From assembly GCF_003024195.1 (NCBI RefSeq), contig NZ_KZ679038.1, positions 434,001 through 498,000 of the forward strand: DNA of 64,000 nt, written 5' to 3'. The position numbers were made by a program, and so were the translations under genes. This stretch comes from Streptomyces dioscori (GTDB lineage: Bacteria; Actinomycetota; Actinomycetes; Streptomycetales; Streptomycetaceae). The notes beneath the pieces were generated by a model. It saw nothing but the letters and a program-made list of their open reading frames with translations. It was not told where the DNA came from and did no database searches. Positions 16,465 to 24,432 of the stretch are shown here, in pieces (within the stretch, counting starts at the first letter, position 1; each line of letters begins with the position of its first letter).

Positions 16465-17340
16465 TCAGCGCTTGATCTCCTTGATCTTCAGCATGCGCGT
16501 GATGACCTTGTCGAGCTCGTCGTCCTCGAAGACCTTCTTCCAGTCGTCGCGCACGATGGACTCGCGGCCGTAGTCCATGGCGATCAGGCAGGCGTCCGAG
16601 AACGGGTTGGAACCCTTGAGGGTGTTCGCGAGGGCGACCTGGGTGTGGCCCAGGAGCATCGCGCGGGCCGCCTTCTCCGGAACGCCGACGGTGTGGACCG
16701 TCTCGTGCAGCGCCTCGGTGAGGAGGGCGCCGACCATGCAGGCGATCGTCTCGACGAGGGTCGGCTCCAGGACGGCGAGCTGCTTGACGGTGACCCAGTG
16801 GACGTCGACCACGGGCGCGTACATCACGCGGATGACCGAGTCGGCCAGCTCCTGCTTGGCCTCGTCGCCGCCCTCGTACGCGGCGACGACCTCCTGCGGC
16901 GCGGCGATGCCACCGAAGGTGTCCTGCCACTCCTCCTTGGTGGTGCGCTCCAGGAACACCGACGGGTGGCAGGGGTGGGCACACGCGTAGTGGATGTCCT
17001 CGCGGTTGAACAGCAGTCCGGCGTACGCGGCGGCCGGGTCGAGGGTGAGGACGACCGTGTCCGGCTTCATCAGCGGGACGAGTTCCTCGGAGACCTTGCC
17101 GAGGACGACGTCCGGGACGGCGAGGATGACCACGTCGGCCTCGGCGACGGCGTCGGCGGACCCGGTCAGCTCACGGCCGAGGTCGCGGATCAGCTCCTGG
17201 CCCTTGGGCGAGGCCTCGCTGAAGAGCACCCGGAAGTCGCTCTCGACCAGGTTGTTGGAGACGCGCTGGCCCATCTTGCCGGCGGCCCCGATGACGGCGA
17301 CGGTCTTGACGTCTGCCTGGGTCTGGATCTCGGTGGCCAT
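16465..17340 (-). CDS. NAD(P)-binding dehydrogenase with phosphogluconate dehydrogenase C-like domain
   Basis: A 291-aa oxidoreductase. Rossmann motif VAVIGAAGKMGQRVSNNLVES at residues about 13-33, DVVILAVPDVVLG as the second strand region, then a helical C-terminal half (CAHPCHPSVFLERTTKEEWQDTFGG and AVLEPTLVETIACMVGALLTEALHE). It resembles the family annotated with a phosphogluconate dehydrogenase C-terminal domain, found in sugar-acid and apiose/tetrose pathways; the exact substrate cannot be read. GAGGAG precedes the start, which overlaps the previous stop by one base (TGATG). Last gene of the six-gene operon. Confidence 0.82.
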   Translation of the reverse strand: MATEIQTQADVKTVAVIGAAGKMGQRVSNNLVESDFRVLFSEASPKGQELIRDLGRELTGSADAVAEADVVILAVPDVVLGKVSEELVPLMKPDTVVLTLDPAAAYAGLLFNREDIHYACAHPCHPSVFLERTTKEEWQDTFGGIAAPQEVVAAYEGGDEAKQELADSVIRVMYAPVVDVHWVTVKQLAVLEPTLVETIACMVGALLTEALHETVHTVGVPEKAARAMLLGHTQVALANTLKGSNPFSDACLIAMDYGRESIVRDDWKKVFEDDELDKVITRMLKIKEIKR

Positions 17341-18149
17341 CACTTGCTCCTCAGAAGGGTGTTGATGCTGTGCTGTGTCCACTGGTCTTCGAGCCGGGCG
17401 GTGGCGTCGAAGCCCTCGTCCTGCCACGGGAGCCAGTGCTCCACGATCTGGTTGATGCCGTCCGCGTCCGGGCGGGCGGCCCGTACGGCGGCGATCATGG
17501 CGTCGTAGTCCAGGAGGCCTTCGCCGAGGGGGCAGCCGGCGTAGGTGAAGCCGACCCAGCCGTCCCTTCGGGTGAAGGCGAAGTCCTTGACGTGGATGTT
17601 GACCACGTGCGGCGCGGTGGCGGTCACGACGTCCACCGGGCGTTCCAGGCGGGCGACGCTGTTGCCGGGGTCGAGGACGACTCCGAGCCGCTCGCTGTCG
17701 ACCCCGCGTACGACAGCCAGCAGGTCGTCGGTCGACACCTGCTCGTAGGTCTCCAGGCCGAGGGTCACACCGGCGTCCTCGTAGTGGGGCACCGCCTCCT
17801 TGAGGAGGGAGACCGCCTCGGTGGTGTCCGGCCGGTGGTCCGCCGTGTTGAGCATGGAGCGGACCAGCGTGACGTCCAACTGCCGTGCCATGTCGAGGTA
17901 CTTGAGCAGATGGGCGGGGCGGACGCCACGGGTGCCGAGTTCCAGGCGCAGGCCGAGGTCGTCGGCCGTGGCGCGTACGTCGGCGAGCTGCGCGGAGTCG
18001 TACGACTCGATGGGTGCGTAGTCGCAGATCTGGAAGGCCTGGCCGCCCAGTGAGGCGGTGTCGCGCAGCATCTCGGGGAGCGTCATCGGCCGGGGTGCCC
18101 GGTCGGAGAAGCGCCAGAAGTACGCGTACGTGCTGATGCCGTAGGCCAT
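17340..18149 (-). CDS. Sugar phosphate isomerase/epimerase (xylose isomerase-like TIM barrel)
   Basis: A 269-aa TIM-barrel protein starting MAYGISTYAYFWRFSDRAPRPMTL. Metal-binding positions of the AP-endonuclease-2/IolE-type fold are visible: LGLETYEQ (Glu), VVLDPGNSV (Asp), VNIHVKDF (His) and IVEHWLPW (Glu). EryC of the erythritol pathway has this fold and acts as a tetrulose-phosphate epimerase/isomerase, which suits the operon, but other keto-sugar substrates are possible. Coupled by TGATG at both ends. Confidence 0.82.
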   Translation of the reverse strand: MAYGISTYAYFWRFSDRAPRPMTLPEMLRDTASLGGQAFQICDYAPIESYDSAQLADVRATADDLGLRLELGTRGVRPAHLLKYLDMARQLDVTLVRSMLNTADHRPDTTEAVSLLKEAVPHYEDAGVTLGLETYEQVSTDDLLAVVRGVDSERLGVVLDPGNSVARLERPVDVVTATAPHVVNIHVKDFAFTRRDGWVGFTYAGCPLGEGLLDYDAMIAAVRAARPDADGINQIVEHWLPWQDEGFDATARLEDQWTQHSINTLLRSK

Positions 18150-18952
18150 CACGCCACCGCCGTGCCGGCCGGGGCGCTGATCTCGTCGTCGGCCGGGGCG
18201 CTGATCTCGTCGAGGATCGCGCGCACGTTGTCGGGGTCGTGGGCGAAGCGGCCGAGGAAGAGGCCTTCCACCGTTCCCCCGAGACGGGTGAGCAGGCCGG
18301 GGCCCGCGCTGCCGCCGTAGATGACCTGTGAACCGGCTTGCTGGGGACGGGTGTTCAGCCACTCCCGCAGGGCCGTGCACACGGTCGCGATGTGTTCGGC
18401 CGAGGCCGGTTCCGGTGCGCCGATGGCCCACTGGGGCTCGTAGGCGAGGACGACCGTGCCGTCCAGGCCGTGGAGGAGACGAGCCGCCTCGGCGACCGTG
18501 CGTTCGGCCGCCTCCTGAGGTGTGCCCCGGTCGCGTTCGCCGATGCAGAGCACGGGGGTGAGGCCGTTACGCAGGGCGGCGGCCGTCTTGGCGGCGACCA
18601 CCGTGTCACCCTCGCCGTACAGGCGGCGGCGCTCGGCGTGGCCGACCTCGGCGTAGCGGCAGCCGATCTCCTTGAGGAGGGGGCCGCCGACCTCGCCCGT
18701 GTACGGGCCTGTGTCCTCGGTGGCGATGTCCTGGGCGCCGAGCGCGATGCCGTACGGCGCGAGGATCCCGGCGGCCGGGACCAGCGTCGGGAAGGCCGGC
18801 AGGACGAAGAGGCGGGCCTCGCCGGAGGTCACGGCGGGGTGCTCGTCGGCCAGAGTGGCGATCTTCCGGGCCCAGTTGAGCGTCTGGTGGTGGCCGAAGT
18901 ACATCTTCAGGCTCACCCCCAGCAGGAGGGGCTGGTGTGCCGGGGCGGACAT
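18149..18952 (-). CDS. TpiA-like isomerase, probable L-erythrulose-1-phosphate isomerase
   Basis: A 267-aa triosephosphate-isomerase-fold protein. It departs from housekeeping TpiA at the N-terminal active-site strand (GVSLKMYFG instead of xNWKMN) while keeping the Lys, the catalytic His (VGHAERRRLYGE), the Glu (LAYEPQWAIG) and the phosphate loop (VIYGGSAGPG). The SLKMYF form fits LerI/EryH-type enzymes that interconvert L-erythrulose-1-P and D-erythrulose-4-P. Gene context (RpiB-like and DhaK-like genes) supports this. The C-terminus ends in a duplicated DEISAPA element from a 24-bp repeat. Confidence 0.83.
   Translation of the reverse strand: MSAPAHQPLLLGVSLKMYFGHHQTLNWARKIATLADEHPAVTSGEARLFVLPAFPTLVPAAGILAPYGIALGAQDIATEDTGPYTGEVGGPLLKEIGCRYAEVGHAERRRLYGEGDTVVAAKTAAALRNGLTPVLCIGERDRGTPQEAAERTVAEAARLLHGLDGTVVLAYEPQWAIGAPEPASAEHIATVCTALREWLNTRPQQAGSQVIYGGSAGPGLLTRLGGTVEGLFLGRFAHDPDNVRAILDEISAPADDEISAPAGTAVA
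18167..18212 (-). repeat. 24-bp period duplication at the 3' end of the TpiA-like gene
   Basis: Two copies of ggccggggcgctgatctcgt plus cg (18167-18188 and 18191-18212) encode DEISAPAD and DEISAPAG just before the stop, downstream of the TIM barrel. Confidence 0.9.
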
Positions 18953-19455
18953 CAGGCGGCCGCCCCGGCGTCGGCGTCCTCGGAGGCGTCCTCGGAGGCG
19001 TCCTCGTAGTCGCTCATGAGCTGGACCTTCGCCGCGGACGCGGACGTCTCGTCGAAGCGGTAGGTGAGCCATTCGGCGGCGAGGCGGCGGGCGAGTTCGA
19101 GGCCCACGACGCGCTGGCCGAAGGTCAGGATCTGCGCGTTGTTGGAGAGGACGGCCCGCTCGACGGAGAAGGAGTCGTGGGCGGTGACGGCGCGGATGCC
19201 CTTGACCTTGTTGGCCGCGATGGCGACGCCGAGGCCGGTGCCGCACACCAGGAGGGCGCGGTCGGCCTCGCCGCGCGCGACCATCTCGGCGGCGGCGATG
19301 GCGACCTTGGGGTAGGCGGTGTGGCCGTCGGCGTCGACGCCGACATCGGTGACCTCGGAGACCAGCGAACTGCCCAGCAGGTCCTGCTTGAGGGCTTCCT
19401 TGTACTGGTGGCCTGCGTCGTCGGATCCGACGACGATACGGAGCTTGTCGGTCAT
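18952..19455 (-). CDS. RpiB/LacA-family sugar phosphate isomerase, probable D-erythrulose-4-phosphate isomerase
   Basis: A 167-aa protein of the RpiB family. Seen: [16 protein letters not shown] at the N-terminus (usual form is DHAG, so the His is replaced by Asp here), HTAYPKVA, and the phosphate/active-site loop [22 protein letters not shown] with the conserved Cys. [14 protein letters not shown] is also family-typical. EryI/DerI enzymes of tetrose catabolism belong here. The last 20 residues are an acidic [10 protein letters not shown] repeat. Start 12 nt after the kinase gene; end overlaps the TpiA-like start (TGATG). Confidence 0.85.
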   Translation of the reverse strand: MTDKLRIVVGSDDAGHQYKEALKQDLLGSSLVSEVTDVGVDADGHTAYPKVAIAAAEMVARGEADRALLVCGTGLGVAIAANKVKGIRAVTAHDSFSVERAVLSNNAQILTFGQRVVGLELARRLAAEWLTYRFDETSASAAKVQLMSDYEDASEDASEDADAGAAA

Positions 19456-19467
19456 GGCGGCTTTTCC

Positions 19468-21216
19468 TCAGTGCTGGTCGAGCGGGTGGTCGGGCAGGAC
19501 GCCGTGTATGGCGCGGGTGATGAGGGCGAGCGAGTGGGCGCCCGCGTCGGGGGTGCCCAGGGACTTCTCGGCGTGCGGCCGGGCGCGGCCCTTGCGGGGC
19601 AGCAGGTCGGCGGTGGCGGCGGCTGCCTTCTCGGCGGTGACGGCGGCGCGCTGCCAGGCCTCGGTGAGCGGCAGGCCCTCGCCCGCGGCCTCGGCGAGGG
19701 TGTCGGCGAAGGGCACGAGGACGTCGACCATCGTCTTGTCGCCGACCTCGGCGCCACCCAGGCGGCGTACGGCGTCGGAGGCGTCCGAGACTCCCTGGGC
19801 GACCGCCTCGGCGGTCGGGGCGTCCTGGTCGCCGAGGCGCGTACCGAGGGAGCGCAGGATGGTGCCCCACAGGGCACCGGAGGTGCCGCCGGCCTTGTCG
19901 GCCCAGGCATCGCCGGCGTGGACGAGGACGGTTCCGGCGCCCGCACCCAGGTCGTGGGCGCGAACCGCCGCCTCCAGAGCGGCCGTTGTGCCGCGCTGCA
20001 TGCCGATGCCGTGGTCGCCGTCGCCGGCCACCGCGTCGATGCGGCCGAGTTCGCCGGCGTGCGTGTCGACGATGTCCGCGACGGCGTTCAGGGCCGCCAG
20101 TACGTGGGCGGCCGAGCCGCGGGACTCCTCGGTGGCGTCCGGGACGCGGCTGTCGTCGATCTCCTCGACGTACGGCGCCGCCGCCTCGGTCGCCGGCTCT
20201 TGCGCGAGGGGAGCGCCCTTGCGGTAGGCCGGGGTGTCGGCCGGAGCGCGCCACAGCTGCTCAAGCCGGTCGTCGAGCCAGGTCAACGTGAGGGACACGC
20301 CGGCCATGTCGAAGCTGGTGACGAGTTCGCCGACCTCCGGGTCGACGATGTCCACGCCCGCGTCGCCGAGCAGGGCGGCGACCTTGCGGTAGACGACGAA
20401 CAGTTCCTCGTACTTGACCGAGCCCAGGCCGTTGAGTATCACGGCGGCGCGCTGCCCGTCGGGGGTGTCGACGCCCTCGGGGAGTTCCTTCAGCAGCGCG
20501 CCGACCATGAGCCGGGCCGCCTCGTCGGCGGTCGGCAGGGACTCCTCGCCGATGCCGGGCTCCCCGTGGATGCCGAGACCGACGGCCATCCGGGCCTCGG
20601 GGACGGTGAACAGGGGATGGTCGGCGCCGGGCAGGGTGCAGCCGGAGAAGGCGATGCCGAAGGAGCGGGTGCGGGCGTTGGCGTGTTCGGCGACGCGCAG
20701 CACCTCGTCCAGCGGCAGGCCCTCCTCGGCCGCGGCGGCGGCGGCCTTGAAGACGGGCAGGTCGCCGGCGATGCCGCGCCGTTTGGCGGTCTCCTCCGGC
20801 GCGGCGGAGGAGATGTCGTCGGTGACGGCGAAGGTACGGGCCTCGATGCCGTCGCCAGCCAGGCGTTCGGCGGCCTGTCCGAAGTGGAGGACGTCGCCCG
20901 CGTAGTTGCCGTACATGAGCAGGACGCCCGCGCCGCCGTGGGCGGACCGTGCCACGGAGCGGATCTGCTGGGCGGAGGGCGAGGCGAAGACGTTGCCGAC
21001 GGCGGCGCCGTGCGCGAGGCCCCGGCCGACCAGCCCGGAGAAGGCCGGGTAGTGGCCGGATCCGCCGCCGACGACGACGGCGACCTGCCCGGCGGGCGTC
21101 CCGGCGGCGCGGACGACGCCTCCGGTGACGGGCCGCACCCAGCCGCGGTGGGCGGCGGCGAAGCCTTCGAGGGCCTCGTCGGCGAAGGCCGCGGGGTCGT
21201 TGAAGAGCCGGGTCAT
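19468..21216 (-). CDS. DhaK-DhaL fused kinase, probable tetrulose (erythrulose) kinase
   Basis: A 582-aa ATP-dependent kinase. DhaK domain (about 1-330): VVGGGSGHYPAFSGLVGRGL, NYAGDVLHF and the His that binds the ketose covalently, His217 in GLGIHGEPGIGEE. DhaL domain (about 375-580): the Mg-ATP site VAGDGDHGIGMQRG and DKAGGTSGALWG. Dihydroxyacetone kinases have GSGHEPAH in the first loop; here GSGHYPAF, the form I associate with erythrulose kinases (DerK/LerK type). Being beside TpiA-like and RpiB-like genes supports phosphorylation of erythrulose. ATGA overlap with the MFS gene upstream. Confidence 0.88.
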   Translation of the reverse strand: MTRLFNDPAAFADEALEGFAAAHRGWVRPVTGGVVRAAGTPAGQVAVVVGGGSGHYPAFSGLVGRGLAHGAAVGNVFASPSAQQIRSVARSAHGGAGVLLMYGNYAGDVLHFGQAAERLAGDGIEARTFAVTDDISSAAPEETAKRRGIAGDLPVFKAAAAAAEEGLPLDEVLRVAEHANARTRSFGIAFSGCTLPGADHPLFTVPEARMAVGLGIHGEPGIGEESLPTADEAARLMVGALLKELPEGVDTPDGQRAAVILNGLGSVKYEELFVVYRKVAALLGDAGVDIVDPEVGELVTSFDMAGVSLTLTWLDDRLEQLWRAPADTPAYRKGAPLAQEPATEAAAPYVEEIDDSRVPDATEESRGSAAHVLAALNAVADIVDTHAGELGRIDAVAGDGDHGIGMQRGTTAALEAAVRAHDLGAGAGTVLVHAGDAWADKAGGTSGALWGTILRSLGTRLGDQDAPTAEAVAQGVSDASDAVRRLGGAEVGDKTMVDVLVPFADTLAEAAGEGLPLTEAWQRAAVTAEKAAAATADLLPRKGRARPHAEKSLGTPDAGAHSLALITRAIHGVLPDHPLDQH

Positions 21217-22580
21217 CGGAGGGCCTCCATGGGCTTGTTCTCTGCTGCGGGGGCCGGTTCCGCGGTGCCGCCGCGGGCGGAGAGCCAGATCATCAGGACG
21301 GCGGACAGCAGCATGAAGAAGCCGACCAGGTAGAGCGGCACGTAGTAGGCGCCGGTCCAGTCCTTGAGCCAGCCGGTGATGTAGCTGGACGCGAATCCGG
21401 CGACGTTGCCCGCGGTGTTGATCAGGGCGATACCGGCGGCTGCCGCGGCTCCGGTCAGGAAGCGGGAGGGTACGGACCAGAAGACGGGCAGGGCCGCGAA
21501 GATGGAACACGCGGTCACGGTGATCACGGCGACCGTGGCGGTCGGGGAGCCCATGTAGAGGGCGAGCGGGATGGTGACACCGCCGAGCACGGCCGGTCCG
21601 GCCACGTGCCAGACGCGGGTGCCGTGCTTGGTGGCGTGGCGTGTCCAGAAGAAGAGGACGACCGCGGCGGGCAGGTACGGGATCGCGGTGATCCAGGCCT
21701 TGTCCATCACGCTGAACGTGGTGTCGTACTGCTCCTGGAAGCCGTCGATGATTGTCGGCAGGAAGAAGGCCAGGGCGTACAGCCCGTAGACGAAACCGAA
21801 GTAGACCATCGCCAGTACCCAGACACGGCCGTTGGTGAAGGCCTTCTTGAGGTCTCCCTTGGCGTGCTGGTCGTCGTGACCGGTCTTCTGCGCGTTCTCC
21901 GCTGCGAGCTCGTCGGTCAGCCAGTCGCGCTCGGCGGGCGTCAGCCACTTCGCGTCGGCGGGCTTGTCGATGAGGTAGAACCACGCGATGACACCCAGGA
22001 GGATGGCGGGCACCGACACGAACAGGAACATCACGCGCCAGCCCTCAAGGCCGAACAGTCCGTGGTGGCCGATGAGCCAGCCCGCCAGCGGGGCGCCGAG
22101 GACGGTGGTCAGCGGCTGCGCCAGGTAGAAAAGCCCGAGGATCTTGGTGCGGTGCCGTGAGGGCACCCACTGGCTGAGGAAGAGGATCGCGCCGGGGAAG
22201 AAGCCCGCTTCCGCCACCCCGAGCAGGAACCGCAGGGTGTAGAGCTGGCCCGTGCTGTCCACCCAGGTGAACAGGAGGGAGACGATGCCCCAGGTCACCA
22301 TGATCCGGGCCAGCCAGCGGCGGGCCCCGAAACGGTGCAGGGCCATGTTGCTGGGGACCTCAAGCACGATGTAACCGAGGAAGAAGATCCCGGACGCGAA
22401 GCCGAACTGGGCGGCGGTGAGCGCCAGATCCTGGCCCATGCCGTTCGGCTCGGCGAATGAAACGGCTGTGCGGTCCAGGTAGTTCACGAAGAACATCAGT
22501 GCCACGAACGGCACGAGGCGGACTGAGACCTTCTTGATGGCAGTTCTTTCGACTGCCGCGGATGGCGCGTCGGCAACCAT
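21213..22580 (-). CDS. MFS transporter, anion:cation symporter (ACS) type
   Basis: A 455-aa membrane protein with about 12 transmembrane helices. The first helix region VPFVALMFFVNYLDRTAVSFA and the LGVAEAGFFPGAILFLSQWVPSRHRTK loop are signatures of the ACS/phthalate permease branch, which carries organic anions and some sugar acids. The first gene of the operon; its promoter faces the divergent GntR gene across the palindrome at 22687. Uptake of the substrate of the downstream kinase pathway is inferred. Confidence 0.88.
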   Translation of the reverse strand: MVADAPSAAVERTAIKKVSVRLVPFVALMFFVNYLDRTAVSFAEPNGMGQDLALTAAQFGFASGIFFLGYIVLEVPSNMALHRFGARRWLARIMVTWGIVSLLFTWVDSTGQLYTLRFLLGVAEAGFFPGAILFLSQWVPSRHRTKILGLFYLAQPLTTVLGAPLAGWLIGHHGLFGLEGWRVMFLFVSVPAILLGVIAWFYLIDKPADAKWLTPAERDWLTDELAAENAQKTGHDDQHAKGDLKKAFTNGRVWVLAMVYFGFVYGLYALAFFLPTIIDGFQEQYDTTFSVMDKAWITAIPYLPAAVVLFFWTRHATKHGTRVWHVAGPAVLGGVTIPLALYMGSPTATVAVITVTACSIFAALPVFWSVPSRFLTGAAAAAGIALINTAGNVAGFASSYITGWLKDWTGAYYVPLYLVGFFMLLSAVLMIWLSARGGTAEPAPAAENKPMEALR

Positions 22581-22686
22581 GGCGACTCCTCGGCTCGCCC
22601 GGACAGCTCCGTCCGGGGTGGGTCAGGCCGGACGGCTCTCCGCAGGGGTGGCCGACCGGAACGGTTTCACGCTATGCCGACTCCTC

Positions 22687-22703
22687 AAATTGGTCACCAA
22701 TTT
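22687..22703. promoter_or_regulatory. GntR/FadR-type operator between the tetrose operon and its regulator
   Basis: AAATTGGTCACCAATTT, a perfect 17-bp palindrome about a single central base, with TTGGT/ACCAA half-sites; another ACCAA follows at 22704. It is the only AT-rich palindrome in the divergent promoter region, 107 bp upstream of the MFS start and 124 bp upstream of the GntR start. A -35-like TTGACA for the regulator gene is at 22746. Confidence 0.8.
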
Positions 22704-22826
22704 ACCAATGTGAGGACGGTCTCATCTTCGACCCTCTCGCAACTCTTGACAAACCCGACCTTCGGCACGGCCGGATCGCTGAAGAACCGGCAGGTCAGCT
22801 CTCTGTGCGACGGATCTGGTTGACTG

Positions 22827-23591
22827 GTGACCGTGACCAGTCAGCCCGACGACCAGACCTCCGGGGCCGCCCCCGACCTCGCCCAACTCCTGCGCCCCGT
22901 GGTGCGCGAGTCCTCCGTCAGCGAGGTCGCCAAGCGGCTCCTCGACCACCTGTCGGCGGGCGACATCAAGCCCGGTACACGCCTGCCCGCCGAGCGCCAG
23001 CTCGCCGAGGCACTCGGCGTCGCCCGCTCCAGCGTCCGCGGGGCGCTGTCCGCGCTGGACGTGCTCGGCATCATCGAGATCCGGCCCGGCTCGGGCTCGT
23101 ACGTGCGTGAGGGCACGTCGGAGTTCCTGCCGAGGGCGATCAACTGGGGGCTGATGCTGGGGCAGCGGCGTACGCAGGATCTGGTGGAGGTGCGTACGTA
23201 TCTGGAGGCGGTGTCGGCGCGGCTGGCAGCGGAGCGGGCCACGGACGAGGACCTGTCCCGGCTGGAGGAGCACCTGCAGCACATGCGGGCGGCCGGAGGT
23301 GACGCCAAGGCCTTCATCGACGCGGACATCGACTTCCACCTGGAGCTGGCCCGGATCGCGCGCAACAGTGTGCTGAGCGACATCCTGCACAGCATCCGGG
23401 CGCTGCTCCAGGTGTGGATGGAACGGGTCAGCGACATCGAGGGCACGGTCAGCGGGACGTTGTGCGAGCACGACGCGGTGCTGGGGGCTTTGCGGGCGCG
23501 GGATCCTGAGGCGGCGGATCGGGCGATGGCCGACCATATGGTGATGGCCAGCCGGCGTCTGCGCGAGTCCGTGGACGCGGAGACCTCGTAG
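22827..23591 (+). CDS. GntR family regulator, FadR subfamily with FCD domain
   Basis: A 254-aa regulator from a GTG start. Winged HTH: VAKRLLDHLSAGDIKPGTRLPAERQLAEALGVARSSVRGALSALDVLGIIEIRPGSGSYV. The C-terminal FCD domain is alpha-helical with the metal/ligand-binding pattern DIDFHLELARIARNSVL and a later His in RAMADHMVMASRRL. Divergent from the tetrose operon with a palindromic site between, so it is probably a substrate-responsive repressor of that operon. Confidence 0.9.
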   Translation: MTVTSQPDDQTSGAAPDLAQLLRPVVRESSVSEVAKRLLDHLSAGDIKPGTRLPAERQLAEALGVARSSVRGALSALDVLGIIEIRPGSGSYVREGTSEFLPRAINWGLMLGQRRTQDLVEVRTYLEAVSARLAAERATDEDLSRLEEHLQHMRAAGGDAKAFIDADIDFHLELARIARNSVLSDILHSIRALLQVWMERVSDIEGTVSGTLCEHDAVLGALRARDPEAADRAMADHMVMASRRLRESVDAETS

Positions 23592-23665
23592 CCGGCCTCA
23601 GCCCACTCGCGGCCGCACGACGGCACGCCTCCGGGTGCGGCGCCACCGCGGCGGGCCTACACGAT

Positions 23666-23728
23666 TGCGCAGTTCCCCGCGCCCCTGGAGGGCGCGCCCC
23701 CTGCCTTTGGGGGCGCGGGGAACTGCGC
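23666..23728. terminator. Long inverted repeat / bidirectional terminator
   Basis: 19-bp perfect arms (GCGCAGTTCCCCGCGCCCC at 23666-23684, complement at 23710-23728) with a 25-nt GC-rich loop, between convergent genes ending at 23591 and 23800. This sequence recurs as a dispersed intergenic element in Streptomyces genomes; a one-armed copy is at 45948. Confidence 0.8.
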
Positions 23729-23799
23729 GGCCAGCCACTCTCGACCGGCGGGCAAAGACCGGTCGGTCAGCGCTCTGTTGTCAGGACTCGTACCGCCGG

Positions 23800-24432
23800 T
23801 CACGGAAGGACGCGGCGTTCCTTCGCCACGGCCACCGCCCCCGCCCGCGTGTCGACGCCGAGCTTGTCGTAGATGCGCCCCAGGTGCGTCTTCACCGTCG
23901 CCTCGCTGATGAACAGCGCACGCGCGATGTCCCGGTTGCCGAGCCCTCGGGCCAGCTGCCCGAGAATGTCCCGCTCGCGATCGGTGAGCGCGGCCCGCGG
24001 TGCGCGCAGGTTCGCCATGACCCGGCTGGCGACGGGCGCCGACAGCGTCGTACGCCCCCGCGCCGCCGCCCGGATCGCCGCGAACAACTCCTCCGGCCGC
24101 TCCGCCTTCAGCAGATACCCCGTCGCGCCGGCCTCGATCGCCCGGGTGATGTCCGCGTCGGTGTCGTACGTGGTCAGGACGAGGACGTGCGGGACGGCGG
24201 GCCCGCCGGTCAGCCGGCGGGTCGTCTCCACCCCGTCCATGCCTTCGCCGAGCTGCAGATCCATGAGCACCACGTCGGGGCTGAGCCGCGCGGCCAGGGC
24301 GAGCGCCTCCTCCCCGGTGCCCGCCTGGCCCACCACCTCGATGTCGGGTTCGCTGTCGAGCAGGGCGAGCAGCCCGGCGCGTACGACGGCATGGTCGTCG
24401 CAGACCAGGAGGCGTACGGGCAGGTCGGTCAT
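23800..24432 (-). CDS. senR: NarL/LuxR-type response regulator (SenR-like)
   Basis: A 210-aa response regulator. Receiver: acidic pocket in LLVCDDHAVVRAGL, phosphoacceptor Asp in VVLMDLQLGEGMDG, Lys in GYLLKAERPEE. LuxR HTH: LTDRERDILGQLARGLGNRDIARALFISEATVKTHLGRIYDKLGVDTR. Its ATG overlaps the kinase stop (ATGA). The arrangement kinase-regulator divergent from an HbpS-like gene matches the redox/haem-sensing SenS-SenR-HbpS system described in Streptomyces reticuli; the symbol rests on this context. Confidence 0.88.
   Translation of the reverse strand: MTDLPVRLLVCDDHAVVRAGLLALLDSEPDIEVVGQAGTGEEALALAARLSPDVVLMDLQLGEGMDGVETTRRLTGGPAVPHVLVLTTYDTDADITRAIEAGATGYLLKAERPEELFAAIRAAARGRTTLSAPVASRVMANLRAPRAALTDRERDILGQLARGLGNRDIARALFISEATVKTHLGRIYDKLGVDTRAGAVAVAKERRVLP

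Noticed and set aside
18149..18952. Housekeeping triosephosphate isomerase
   Set aside because: The SLKMYFG active-site strand and the operon context fit a specialised erythrulose-phosphate isomerase better than glycolytic TpiA.
18937..21333. A 798-codon open frame on the plus strand opposite the kinase and isomerase genes
   Set aside because: It is the antisense shadow of the DhaK/DhaL and RpiB-like genes; low-complexity Gly/Val/Arg composition and no recognisable motif.
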